DNA of 64,000 nucleotides from Pseudomonas cannabina (GTDB lineage Bacteria; Pseudomonadota; Gammaproteobacteria; Pseudomonadales; Pseudomonadaceae): positions 5,750,001-5,814,000 of the forward strand of contig NZ_FNKU01000001.1 of assembly GCF_900100365.1 (NCBI RefSeq). The letters run 5' to 3'. The stretch's first letter is position 1; every line of letters begins with the position of its first letter. The position numbers and the translations under genes are program-made. A model generated the notes under the pieces. It was not told the DNA's origin. It was given only the letters and a program-made list of their open reading frames with translations, and did not search any database. Shown in pieces: positions 45,764 to 54,193 of the stretch.

Positions 45764-46371
45764 CATGACTCCTCCATCCGTGAGCGAAGCTTTTGAAACG
45801 CCAGACGCAAGCATGACTTCACCGTTCCCAGCGGCATGTCCAGGCGTTCGGCAATTTCCCGATGGCTGAGCGCTTCGAAATAAGACATTCGCAACACTTT
45901 GGCCTGATCGGCGGGCAGGTTCTGGATCGCGGTGTTCAGTTGTTGCTCCTGACGCTGGCTGTAATCGAGCGTTCTGTCTACTGGGGCCTCCAGCCGCTCA
46001 AGTTGTTCCAGGGAGTTTTGTACCTGCACCCAACCGCGATCCTTGCGCACGCTGTCGATGTACAAATTGCGCGCGATGCGGAACAGCCAGGTCCCCAGTC
46101 TGGCTTTGGCCGGGTCGAAGGACTCGGCCTTGTGCCAGAGCTTCAGGAGCACTTCCTGCACCAGTTCTTCAGCCTGCCCTTCAGGCACATTCAGGCCCGT
46201 CAGATAGCGCAATAAACGTGGGGCGAAGTGGTCGTAGATGCGCATGAAGCTGTCGCGGTCCCTTTGACGGGCCACGGCGGCGACTTCTTCAATCCAAAGT
46301 CGGGTTATCGTCGAATCGCTGTGCGGGTTGGACAAGTGACAGAAGGTCCTGAGACTGGCAGTTATGCGCAT
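45763..46371 (-). CDS. ECF sigma factor, ECF11 (RpoE/ChrR) type
   Basis: A 202-residue ECF sigma factor. Region 2 is FMRIYDHFAPRLLRYLTGLNV with VQEVLLKLWHKAESFD. Region 4 is LPADQAKVLRMSYFEALSHREIAERLDMPLGTVKSCLRLAFQKLR, with its helix-turn-helix. Its partner is the ChrR-type anti-sigma that follows. ATG at 46371 has AGGTGG upstream. Its own promoter carries the motif expected for this sigma group. Photolyase and cyclopropane-fatty-acid genes that often neighbour ECF11 genes are absent here. Confidence 0.92.
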   Translation of the reverse strand: MRITASLRTFCHLSNPHSDSTITRLWIEEVAAVARQRDRDSFMRIYDHFAPRLLRYLTGLNVPEGQAEELVQEVLLKLWHKAESFDPAKARLGTWLFRIARNLYIDSVRKDRGWVQVQNSLEQLERLEAPVDRTLDYSQRQEQQLNTAIQNLPADQAKVLRMSYFEALSHREIAERLDMPLGTVKSCLRLAFQKLRSRMEES

Positions 46372-46419
46372 GATCCACCTTCTGATCACCATTGTCTGGT
46401 ATTGGTTCGCGATGCAGAA

Positions 46420-46449
46420 GTGTTACGTAGCGGGATGGGGATTGGATCA
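46420..46449 (-). promoter_or_regulatory. ECF11-type autoregulatory promoter
   Basis: On the minus strand TGATCC (46449-46444), 18 bp, then TAACAC (46425-46420), about 49 bp before the sigma factor ATG. R. sphaeroides RpoE recognises TGATCC-N18/19-TAAGA, so this matches in -35, spacing and most of the -10. Confidence 0.65.
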
Positions 46450-46528
46450 TAGGATGTGACGAGCGGCTCGGAGCATTTTTACAGGTTCGGCCATTACAAT
46501 GGCCTCGGGCCGGTCATGCAGACAGTCG

Positions 46529-46544
46529 CTGTCATTTCTGACAG
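46529..46544. promoter_or_regulatory. palindrome upstream of the broken secreted-protein gene
   Basis: CTGTCATTTCTGACAG contains the inverted repeat CTGTCA/TGACAG with a 4-bp spacer. The identical 16-mer occurs at 47757-47772 before the paralogous intact gene, so it is a shared regulatory element. Confidence 0.65.
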
Positions 46545-46608
46545 TAGCTCAGTGAGCGCTAGCTGTTTAATGTGAGATCTGGATGTTATCAAGGTCAGGG
46601 AGACCCTC

Positions 46609-47163
46609 ATGGATACTCGCGTTGCACGTGCTTCATCTACGTTTGCCAGGCTGGCCGGTATACTGCTGGTAATCGTTTGTAGTGGGCTTCTTTTAGCGCC
46701 GGAACGATCACAGGCCGGAGTTCTAGACATTGTTGTCTGAACAGGAACTCATACTGGAACTTTTTCGCCAGGCCTGACAAACACCAGCCAGCCAACCGAT
46801 GTTACGACGACAAGCAATTGGGGTCCGTGTATAGGAGTACCTTTCGGCACAAGTGTGTCGTCCAGCCAGAGCTTTCAGGCGCCCTTATCCTGTAACGCTC
46901 TGCTGCAGAACACCACCGATGTAGAATGGATCATTAACTGGAGCAATGGAACCACCAGTACTTATAAGTACGATGCGTTTTATAACGATACTGTTGGTCT
47001 GAATAAAACCATAGTGGGTATCGGGAAAATCGTGGCTGGACGTTACACGGGGGCGCTTGCGATAACGACCTATGTGCTTTTCAATCTGGGGCTCAACGAC
47101 TGCGCCACGACCACGGGTGTCGCCAGCATGAGCGGCCCTTCAAACCTGATTATTATTCCGTAA
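46609..47163 (+). pseudogene. broken copy of a small secreted cysteine-containing protein
   Basis: Frame begins MDTRVARASSTFARLAG with the same signal peptide as the intact gene at 47837 (LLLAPERSQA), runs 43 codons and stops at TGA 46738-46740. After the stop the same frame continues for 140 codons with clear homology to the intact copy (THTGTFSPGLTNT, then SNGTTSTYKYD, IVAGRYTGALA) to TAA at 47161. Comparison with the intact copy suggests a 4-bp loss before and a 1-bp gain at the stop, so the first mature cysteine is also lost. The AGGGAGACC leader is the same in both copies. Confidence 0.8.
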
Positions 47164-47199
47164 CCACTGGCCGGGCAGCACATGGACAGAGCCTGCTAG

Positions 47200-47298
47200 G
47201 GAGGCGCTGATTTATTCGATTTTTCGTCCCTGCAACGCTCTGGAGGCCTTGATTTATCTGGGGGCAACAGCTGGGTTTTAGAATAAATCAGCGTCTCC
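47200..47298. mobile_element. MITE-like element, 99 bp, with terminal inverted repeats
   Basis: Ends GGAGGCGCTGATTTATTC (left) and its complement with one mismatch (right, 47281-47298), flanked on both sides by CTAG (47196-47199 and 47299-47302). Size, inverted repeats and the CTAG duplication fit a non-autonomous derivative of an IS5-family element. No transposase is present. It abuts the stop codon of the epimerase fragment. Confidence 0.75.
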
Positions 47299-47430
47299 CT
47301 AGATGTTTTTGTACTGCAGGCTGAATCCCAACCCCATCGACTCCTCCTGCCACAACAGCTTCAATCCCGGATGCTCCGGCAAATGATCGGCATTGACCGG
47401 ATGGCTGAAGGGCTCGAAACAGAACAGGCG
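47299..47430 (-). pseudogene. 3' remnant of an aldose 1-epimerase gene
   Basis: On the minus strand the last 43 or so codons read LFCFEPFSHPVNADHLPE and HPGLKLLWQEESMGLGFSLQ to a TAG stop at 47299. The intact epimerase at 48416 ends FCFEPVSHPVNAHHLPGHP and so on, so this is a diverged paralogous tail. Homology stops near 47430. The arrangement (secreted-protein gene, then convergent epimerase 3' end) repeats that at 47837-49285. Confidence 0.8.
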
Positions 47431-47450
47431 TTGCAGCTATAGCGTTGAGG

Positions 47451-47526
47451 TCATTGGCTTACCCAGTCTTCTACCCTCAGCCCCTCGACACGCTGGAATT
47501 CACGCTGGTTGTTAGTGACCACGAAA
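47451..47526 (-). pseudogene. 3' remnant of a VapC (PIN-domain) toxin gene
   Basis: Minus strand FVVTNNQREFQRVEGLRVE then DWVSQ and a stop is the standard C terminus of VapC toxins (VTNNxREFxRVxGLxxEDW). The frame upstream (PPGYPG) no longer resembles VapC, so only about 25 codons remain. No vapB is present. From 47527 to 47756 I see no gene. Confidence 0.7.
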
Positions 47527-47756
47527 CCGGGATATCCCGGTGGGTTTCGAACGCTTTGCCCGTGCCGATCGCGGACTGGAACCGTAGCGGCTCTCGGTAG
47601 AGCGGCTAACCCGATGTTGATAGATTTGCCCTGTCCTGAACACCTGAACCTTGGATGTGCAGGCTGATAAGGGCTTTGACGGCGTGCCGAGGATCACGGG
47701 AAGGAATGGCAGGTCTTGCAGACGGGTGCGCCAAGCGTCGCGGCCATGGGCTGCTA

Positions 47757-47772
47757 CTGTCATTTCTGACAG
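47757..47772. promoter_or_regulatory. palindrome upstream of the intact secreted-protein gene
   Basis: CTGTCATTTCTGACAG, identical to the copy at 46529-46544, 65 bp before the start codon; the first copy has the same distance. The flanking TA...GTAG bases extend it slightly. Confidence 0.65.
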
Positions 47773-47836
47773 TAGAGTAATCAACGCCGGCTGATTATCC
47801 TGAGGGTTGGACGATATCAAGGTCAGGGAGACCATT

Positions 47837-48409
47837 ATGGATATTCACGTTGCGCGCGCTTCATCTACGTCAGTAAAACTGGCCACGCTATCGCTGGTCA
47901 TCGTGTGTACGGGGCTTCTGTTAGCGCCCGAGCGATCACAGGCTGAAGAGGCTAACCGGACGATCTGTCTGGCAGGAACTCATACTGCGAACTGGTCGCC
48001 CGGGGTGACCAACACGGCGAAGGATGTCAATGTCTCGACAACCAGCAAATGGGGCCCCTGTGCATCGCATCCGCAACTGAAGGGGGTCAGCGCCTCATCC
48101 AGCGCACATTTCAAAGCAAATTTTTCCTGCAAATCCTTGCTCCTGCAAACCAACCCGATTGTCTGGGACATCAAATGGAGCGACGGTGCCGCCAGCACTT
48201 ACAAGTTCATCGCGATCCTCAACAACATCGGTAATTTGAGTACCACAATCCTCGGTGTCGGAACGATTATGGACGGCCGATACAAGGGCGCCAGCGCGGT
48301 CAGTACGTTTGTACTGAGCAGTGACAGTTCCTCACCGAATAACGATTGCAACAAGTGGAGCGGTGTTACACAGGTCAGCGGCCTTTCGACACTGGTTATA
48401 GCCCCATGA
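47837..48409 (+). CDS. small secreted protein with four cysteines, unknown function
   Basis: A 190-residue protein. A signal peptide of about 36 residues (core LATLSLVIVCTGLLLAPERSQA) leaves a mature protein of about 155 residues with four Cys (CLAG, GPCAS, SCKSL, NDCNK) that could form two disulfides. Thr/Ser-rich with several Trp, it is predicted to be all-beta. I do not recognise the family. AGGGAGACC precedes the ATG. It is the intact member of a tandem pair whose first copy is broken. A palindrome upstream suggests tight regulation. Confidence 0.75.
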   Translation: MDIHVARASSTSVKLATLSLVIVCTGLLLAPERSQAEEANRTICLAGTHTANWSPGVTNTAKDVNVSTTSKWGPCASHPQLKGVSASSSAHFKANFSCKSLLLQTNPIVWDIKWSDGAASTYKFIAILNNIGNLSTTILGVGTIMDGRYKGASAVSTFVLSSDSSSPNNDCNKWSGVTQVSGLSTLVIAP

Positions 48410-48415
48410 TGCATG

Positions 48416-49285
48416 TCACAGCGTCTGATAATGCAGGCTGAACGTCAGCGTTGTTGTATCTCCCGGGCGCAACAGCTTCAACCCCGGATGCCCCGGCAAA
48501 TGATGGGCGTTGACCGGGTGGCTGACCGGCTCGAAGCAAAAGAAATTCAGCCCCGGCGGGCAGAACACCAGACAGTATTCGCTGCCGGTGGCCTGGCAGT
48601 GCAGTTCATAGCCCAGGTCCGGCTGGCTGATGACGCTGTGGCCATCCCAGCCGGTGAAGCCGTTGTCGAGGCGCGTGTCGGGCAGCGCGCTGCTGTGCTG
48701 GAAATCCCATTCGGCAGGAGGGTCCTGCAAGACAGTCGGCAAGCCGCGCTCATCACTTAGCCAAACCTGCGCGACGTTGGCCTGCAGGCGTGTGTGGGCA
48801 GTACGAGGAAGGTAAGGATGCAAGCCCAGGCCGTGCCAGATGGCGCGGCTGTCCAGGTGGGTGGTGGTCAATTCGATACTCAGTTTGCCGTCGTGCAGGG
48901 TGTAGCTCAGTTGCGCGCGGTAGGCGAAAGGCGTCTGGCTGTCGAGTTGCAAGCAGATCTGCCGAGGCGTCTGCTCGATGACCGTCCATGGCTGCTGCCA
49001 GGCACTGCCATGGATCGGCAGCGGGTCATTGGCGCTGTTGGGGGCCAGTGCCAGCCAGCCGTCCGGCGTGTCGAAACCGTCATTGCCGATTCGATTCGAC
49101 CAGGGCGCCAGCGGGTAGCAGGCCAGTCGACGCGGCACTCCTGCCGCCAGTGCGTCGTCGTCGCTTGGGCGCAGCAACGGCTGACCGCTTGCCAATACCG
49201 TCCAGTTGACGATACTGCCGCCGATTTCGGTAGCAACGCTCAGGCGGGTAATGCCGTCTTCAAGGGTCAGAACGTTCACGGGCAT
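48416..49285 (-). CDS. aldose 1-epimerase family protein
   Basis: A 289-residue mutarotase-like protein. The catalytic acid His is in HGSAWQQPW (near residue 92), a second His in WHGLGLHPYLPR (about 150-156) and the catalytic Glu in CFEPVSHPVNAHHLPGHPG (near 253). It is the last gene of the uronate operon and its start overlaps the EamA gene by 26 bp. In that context it probably interconverts anomers of galacturonate or glucuronate, giving the dehydrogenase its preferred form. Confidence 0.87.
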   Translation of the reverse strand: MPVNVLTLEDGITRLSVATEIGGSIVNWTVLASGQPLLRPSDDDALAAGVPRRLACYPLAPWSNRIGNDGFDTPDGWLALAPNSANDPLPIHGSAWQQPWTVIEQTPRQICLQLDSQTPFAYRAQLSYTLHDGKLSIELTTTHLDSRAIWHGLGLHPYLPRTAHTRLQANVAQVWLSDERGLPTVLQDPPAEWDFQHSSALPDTRLDNGFTGWDGHSVISQPDLGYELHCQATGSEYCLVFCPPGLNFFCFEPVSHPVNAHHLPGHPGLKLLRPGDTTTLTFSLHYQTL

Positions 49286-50231
49286 GATGCAGGGCCTTGT
49301 CGGAGAGTTGAGGGACAGGAGGGCTGGCGCGGCGCCAGGTCAACAGCACGATGCCGCTGACCACGATCAATCCGCCGAGGATCTGGCCGCTGCTGAGCAA
49401 CTGATCCAGAATCAGCCAGCCGAACAGCAGGCTCGCCACCGGCTCGATGTTCATCACCGGTGCGTTGCGGCTGATGTCCAGACGCGCCATGCAGATGAAC
49501 AGCAGCGAGAACCCCAGCCCGTAGAGCAGCACCAGACTGGCCAGTGCGGTCCAGCCGATACGGCTGGAGGGTAGATCCACGCCGCCGGGCAATACGCCAC
49601 TGCTGCCTGCAACGGCGGCGACCACAAACACCACGGCCATGGTCAGCATGCTGCGAACGCTGCCGCGCATGCCCGCCAGTTTGTTATCGGTGATCCACAG
49701 TGCGAACGCGAATACCACTGCGGCGGTGGCCGCGTAGGCGATGCCCTCCAGCCACTGCGGCTCGCTGCTGCCCGGGTTCGACAAGCGCTGCGGCACGTCC
49801 AGCGCCAGTGTCAGGCCAAACAGAATCAGCCCCATCAGGCCTGCCGCACGGCGTGTCGGCCTGGCACCGCCCAGCGCCCAGGTCAGCAATGCCAGCAGGA
49901 TCGGCGAGACATTGACCACCAGTAATGCCAGCGCAACCGGAATGCGCGCCACTGCCGAGTAGATGCAAAAGCTTTGGGTCGCGATCAGCAGCCCGAGCAA
50001 CAACTGCCAGCGCCAGGTGCTGGCCGGCAGACTGAGTGTTTCACGTTGCCACAGCACCAGGCTGGTGAGCACCAGCAAGGTCACGCCAGAGCGACAAAGG
50101 ATGGCCAACAGCAGACCGGTGTCGTGATCGAAGGCAATACGTGCGGCAATGTGATTGCCGGCAAACGAGCAGGCCAGCAGCGCGAGGATCAGCACGGCGA
50201 TGTGACGGGGGAACAGGGCAGGGGCGGACAT
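49260..50231 (-). CDS. EamA/DMT-family permease
   Basis: A 323-residue drug/metabolite transporter with ten hydrophobic helices arranged as two EamA repeats (second repeat begins near LEGIAYAATAAVVFAFAL). MSAPALFPRHIAVL at 50231 follows AAGGAGG. The open frame to 50312 is not needed. Its place between the TRAP permease and epimerase genes suggests export or import of a uronate-pathway metabolite; this is inference. Confidence 0.85.
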   Translation of the reverse strand: MSAPALFPRHIAVLILALLACSFAGNHIAARIAFDHDTGLLLAILCRSGVTLLVLTSLVLWQRETLSLPASTWRWQLLLGLLIATQSFCIYSAVARIPVALALLVVNVSPILLALLTWALGGARPTRRAAGLMGLILFGLTLALDVPQRLSNPGSSEPQWLEGIAYAATAAVVFAFALWITDNKLAGMRGSVRSMLTMAVVFVVAAVAGSSGVLPGGVDLPSSRIGWTALASLVLLYGLGFSLLFICMARLDISRNAPVMNIEPVASLLFGWLILDQLLSSGQILGGLIVVSGIVLLTWRRASPPVPQLSDKALHHARERSDP

Positions 50232-50315
50232 ACGCAACCAGCCTCCTTGGCTGGATAACAGGGAGTGCGCACCGGAGCTTTTTGCAGAGCCCCGGTGGCG
50301 TTGCAACGCCAAGCC

Positions 50316-51596
50316 TTAGAGCACGACGCTCGGCAGCCACAGCGAAATGGCCGGAATGTAGGTGACCAGCATCAGCACCAGAAACAGTGCGACGTAGAAA
50401 GGCACCAGCGCTTTCACGGTGGCTTCGATGGTGACTTTACCCACCGCCGCACCGACGAACAGCACAGCGCCCACTGGCGGTGTTATCAGTCCGATCCCCA
50501 GGTTGACCAGCATGATCATGCCGAAATGCACCGGGTCGATGCCGACGCCGACGATGACCGGCAGCAGAATCGGGGTCAGGATCAGAATCAGCGGGGCCAT
50601 GTCCATGACGGTGCCCAGCAACAGCAGCATCACGTTGATGCACATCAGGATCACGTAACGGTTATCCGACAGAGTCAGGAACGCTGTCGTGATCTTCATC
50701 GGGATTTCCATCAGTGTCAGGATGTAACCGAAGCTGGCGGCAAAACCGATCAGGATCATCACGATGGAAATGGTCCGTGCCGCCCGGTGCATCAGCTTGG
50801 GCAGATCGCGCCATTTGTAGTCGCGGTAGATGAACATGGTGACAAAGAACGCCCACAACACGGCAATGGCGGCCGACTCGGTGGCGGTGAAGATACCCGA
50901 CAGAATGCCGCCGAGGATGATGACCATGGCCATCATGCCCCAGAGCGCTTCACCGGCGATTTTCAGCGCCTGACGCAGCGGTATCACTTCACCCTTGGGG
51001 TAGTTGCGCTTGCGCGCGAAGATCATGCACAGGCCCATCATCACCGCGCTGAGCAGCAGGCCCGGCATAATCCCGGCCATGAACAGTGAAGCGATCGATA
51101 CCGTGCCGCCTGCCGCCAGCGAGTAAAGCACCGAGTTATGGCTGGGTGGCGTCAACAGCGCCTGAACCGAGCCGCTGACCGTTACCGCAGTCGAGAAGTC
51201 GCGAGGGTAGCCGTTACGCTCCATTTCCGGAATCAGTACCGAGCCGACCGAAGCGGTATCGGCAACTGACGAGCCTGAAATCGCGCCAAAGAACGTCGAG
51301 GCCACGATGTTGACCAGCGACAGACCGCCGCGCACAAAGCCGACCAGCACGGCGGCAAACGCGACCAGTCGGCGTGACATGCCACCTTCGGCCATGATCG
51401 CCCCGGCGAGGACGAAGAACGGGATCGCCAGCAACGAGAATTTGTTCACGCCACCGGCAATCTGAATCATCAGCGCATCGGCCGGAATATCGATCCACCA
51501 AGCGCCGATCAAGGCTGACAGGCCCAGTGCATAAGCAACCGGCATGCCGATGAGAATCAAAGCGATGAAGCTGCCCAGCAGTATAAAAGCGTCCAT
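50316..51596 (-). CDS. dctM: TRAP transporter large permease subunit (DctM)
   Basis: A 426-residue protein with about 12 hydrophobic helices. DctM marks include LAIPFFVLAGAIMAEGGMSRRLVAF near 60-84, FFGAISGSSVADTASVGSVLIPEM and LTPPSHNSVLYSLAAGG. It forms the Na+-driven membrane unit with DctQ. The ATG follows the dctQ stop with no gap. Confidence 0.95.
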   Translation of the reverse strand: MDAFILLGSFIALILIGMPVAYALGLSALIGAWWIDIPADALMIQIAGGVNKFSLLAIPFFVLAGAIMAEGGMSRRLVAFAAVLVGFVRGGLSLVNIVASTFFGAISGSSVADTASVGSVLIPEMERNGYPRDFSTAVTVSGSVQALLTPPSHNSVLYSLAAGGTVSIASLFMAGIMPGLLLSAVMMGLCMIFARKRNYPKGEVIPLRQALKIAGEALWGMMAMVIILGGILSGIFTATESAAIAVLWAFFVTMFIYRDYKWRDLPKLMHRAARTISIVMILIGFAASFGYILTLMEIPMKITTAFLTLSDNRYVILMCINVMLLLLGTVMDMAPLILILTPILLPVIVGVGIDPVHFGMIMLVNLGIGLITPPVGAVLFVGAAVGKVTIEATVKALVPFYVALFLVLMLVTYIPAISLWLPSVVL

Positions 51597-52124
51597 TTAT
51601 GCGGCACCTTCGCTTTCTTCAATGACGTCGAAGCGCATCACCGCGCGATGACTCTGGTCGCCCAGAAATAACCGTTCCAGCACGAAAACCAGGGTCACGA
51701 TGCCGCCGATCGGAATCGGCAGGTAAGAGATGCCCACGCGCAAAAACGGCAGTTCACCGACGAACTGATTCCAGGTGGTGGCGCACAACTTGAAGCCCTT
51801 GACGATCATGAACAGGGCCACAATTGCCATCAGGACCTGCACCGCCACGGCGGCGACACGACGTACCTGCTGCGGCATGCGGTCCACGGCCATCGAGACC
51901 GCCATGTGTGCGCCCGCCCGGTAACTGGCCGCTGCGCCGAAAAATGTAAACACCACCATCAGCAGAATGGCGGTGGGCTCCGGCCAGCTGGAGCCGCTGC
52001 CCAGGATGTAGCGGGCAAAAATGCCCCAGGGAATGATCAGCGTCATGATCAGCACCGACAGACCCGCAATGCCGATACAGACGCGATAGAGCGTGTCGTT
52101 GATGCGCAATAGATTACTTTTCAT
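51597..52124 (-). CDS. dctQ: TRAP transporter small permease subunit (DctQ)
   Basis: A 175-residue protein with four hydrophobic helices. It carries the typical WPEPTAILLMVVFTFFGAAASYRAGAHMAVSM region split around residues 43-75. It lies 60 bp after dctP and abuts dctM. Function depends on DctP and DctM. Confidence 0.93.
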   Translation of the reverse strand: MKSNLLRINDTLYRVCIGIAGLSVLIMTLIIPWGIFARYILGSGSSWPEPTAILLMVVFTFFGAAASYRAGAHMAVSMAVDRMPQQVRRVAAVAVQVLMAIVALFMIVKGFKLCATTWNQFVGELPFLRVGISYLPIPIGGIVTLVFVLERLFLGDQSHRAVMRFDVIEESEGAA

Positions 52125-52184
52125 AGGGGCTCACCACGGCGGCGAACGAGCCTGGGCTCGTTCCCGCTGCTTGATCGGACTGGC

Positions 52185-53210
52185 TTATTGGGCCGCTTGG
52201 GTGTTGCTCGCGGCCAGCGCCGGGTTGGTCTTGACCTCTTCGATGCGGCGGATCAGGTCCTTGTAAGGCGCGCCGTATTTGTCACGCACCGGCTGGGTCG
52301 CGTCGTAGAAGGCTTTCTTCTGCTCCGGTGTCAGCGTGATGAACTCCACGCCCGCAGCCTTGAGTTTGGTCTCGGCTTCGGCTGATGACTTGTCCCACAG
52401 CACGCGCTCTTCCATCTGTGATTCACGCGCGAGCTTTTTCACCAGCGCCTGTTGCTCGGGCTTGAGCTTTTCCCATGTGCTTTTCGACATCACGATCGGC
52501 TCCGGCAGGATCAAGTGCTCGGTGATCGTGAAGAACTTGGCGTTCTGGTAGTGATTGTGCTGGAGGTAGGTCGGCGGGTTGTTTTCAGCACCGTCGATCA
52601 CGCCGGTCTGCAGGGCGCTGAAGATCTCGCCGGTGGCCATGGCGATGCCGTTGCCGCCCATGTCATTGATAGTGTCGATGAACACCGGGTTGCCCTGAAC
52701 ACGGATCTTCATGCCCTTGAGGTCCGACATCTGCCGTACCGGCTTCTTGGTATACAGGTTCCGGGTGCCGCCATCCATCCAGGCCAGGGCGACCATGTTG
52801 AATTGCGAATCGGTGATCTTGTCGAGAATTTCCTGGCCGATCTCACCGTCGATGATCGTGCGCATGTGCGCCTGATCGCGGAACACGAACGGCAGGTTGA
52901 AGACGTTGACGTCCGGCACCACCGGGCCGACGATGCCGAGGCTGACGCGGGTCATCTGCACTGCACCGCTCTGCACTTGCTCGACGACTTCCTTCTCGGA
53001 GCCGAGCACGCCGCCTGCGTACATCTTGAAGCTGATCTCGCCCTTGGATTGCTCTTCGAGCTTCTTGCCCATGTTCTGTTCAGCCACAACCGGCGCGTAG
53101 CCTGCCGGGTGAATCTCGGCGAACTTGATCTTGACCTCTGCCTGGGCCATGCCCGACATGCAGAAAGCCAGCGGAAGTGCTGCGATGAGGAGCTTGCGTT
53201 TGAAATCCAT
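52185..53210 (-). CDS. dctP: TRAP transporter solute-binding protein (DctP)
   Basis: A 341-residue periplasmic protein. The signal peptide MDFKRKLLIAALPLAFCMSGMAQA is followed by VKIKFAEIHPAGYAPVVAE. The carboxylate-binding Arg is expected in KGMKIRVQGNPVF (near 167), with MATGEIFSALQTGVIDGAENNP typical of DctP. The operon context points to D-galacturonate or D-glucuronate as ligand. ATG at 53210 has GGAGAT five bases upstream. Confidence 0.94.
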   Translation of the reverse strand: MDFKRKLLIAALPLAFCMSGMAQAEVKIKFAEIHPAGYAPVVAEQNMGKKLEEQSKGEISFKMYAGGVLGSEKEVVEQVQSGAVQMTRVSLGIVGPVVPDVNVFNLPFVFRDQAHMRTIIDGEIGQEILDKITDSQFNMVALAWMDGGTRNLYTKKPVRQMSDLKGMKIRVQGNPVFIDTINDMGGNGIAMATGEIFSALQTGVIDGAENNPPTYLQHNHYQNAKFFTITEHLILPEPIVMSKSTWEKLKPEQQALVKKLARESQMEERVLWDKSSAEAETKLKAAGVEFITLTPEQKKAFYDATQPVRDKYGAPYKDLIRRIEEVKTNPALAASNTQAAQ

Positions 53211-53266
53211 GGATATCTCCAATGTTGTTATTTTTGGTCGAGCTACGGGATTTTCGGAAGGCGCAG

Positions 53267-54151
53267 TCAGCCCTTGAACGTGGGTTCCTCCAGGCCTTTG
53301 ACGCCAGGTCGCAAAGCGAACAGACCACCGGCGAGTGGCTGGTCGCTGAGATCGCCGCCCGGGCGAATCGAGGTGACAAACAAGGTGTCAAGGTTCGGGC
53401 CGCCAAACGCACACATGGCGGGTTTTTTCACCGGCACGACCAGTGACTGGTCGAGTTTGCCGGTAGGCGTGAAGCGATGGATGAGGCCTGCGTCGTTGCC
53501 GCAAATCCAGTAACAGCCGTCGGCATCGATTGCCGCGCCGTCGGGGCGCCCCAGGTGATGGTTCATGTCCACGAACAGGCGGCGGTCATGCGGCGTGCCG
53601 CTGTCGGTGTCGTAATCGAAAGCCCAGATCTTTTGCACGTCGGGGTGTGAGTCAGACAGGTACATTGTGTTGCCGTCAGGGCTGAAGGCCAGGCCGTTGG
53701 GGACAATGAAGTCTTGCAGCAACGGGTCCAGCGTCTTCTGGTTCGCGCTGTAGCGATACATCGCGCCAACCGCCGCACCCGCTGCCATGTCCATCAGCAT
53801 GGTGCCCGCCCAGAAACGACCTTGACGGTCGCAGCGGCCGTCATTGAAGCGCATGCCCGTGCGCAGGTGCTCGACGCTGACCAGCAGCGTGCTGATCAGG
53901 TTGCCGTCTTCACAGGGTTGCAGATGAAAAATCCCGCTCTCCATCCCGGCGATCCAGCCACCGCGGCTGTCGGCGGCAATGCAGGCGAGCATCTGCGGTG
54001 CTTTCCAGCTGCGCGTTGTGTTGTCTGCGCAGCTCCAGCAATGCAGTTGGCCTTGCGGAATATCCACCCAGTACAGCGCTTGGTCACGCACGCTCCAGAC
54101 CGGGCTTTCGCCTGTGGCATTTTGTGCATCGACGATCAGTTCGGCATCCAT
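53267..54151 (-). CDS. uxuL: SMP-30-type aldarolactonase (UxuL-like)
   Basis: A 294-residue six-bladed propeller of the SMP-30/gluconolactonase family. Metal ligands are expected at GESPVW (Glu), FNDGRCDRQGRFWAGT (Asn/Asp), PNGLAFSPDGNTMYLSDS and HLGRPDGAAIDADG. It sits directly after the uronate dehydrogenase gene, whose products are glucaro- and galactarolactones, so hydrolysis of those lactones to aldarates is the likely job. A related lactonase of P. syringae has been called UxuL. Confidence 0.85.
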   Translation of the reverse strand: MDAELIVDAQNATGESPVWSVRDQALYWVDIPQGQLHCWSCADNTTRSWKAPQMLACIAADSRGGWIAGMESGIFHLQPCEDGNLISTLLVSVEHLRTGMRFNDGRCDRQGRFWAGTMLMDMAAGAAVGAMYRYSANQKTLDPLLQDFIVPNGLAFSPDGNTMYLSDSHPDVQKIWAFDYDTDSGTPHDRRLFVDMNHHLGRPDGAAIDADGCYWICGNDAGLIHRFTPTGKLDQSLVVPVKKPAMCAFGGPNLDTLFVTSIRPGGDLSDQPLAGGLFALRPGVKGLEEPTFKG

Positions 54152-54193
54152 GACGGTTCGTGTCTCCGGATTTCTGAAAAGAAGCAGTGATGC

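Noticed and set aside
46738..46740. In-frame TGA read as selenocysteine
   Set aside because: The intact paralogue has no Sec or aligned Cys at that codon once indels are considered, and no SECIS-like hairpin follows; gene decay is simpler.
47512..47835. 107-residue minus-strand frame between the two secreted-protein copies
   Set aside because: It runs through the palindrome and leader of the plus-strand gene and has no start signal; probably intergenic.
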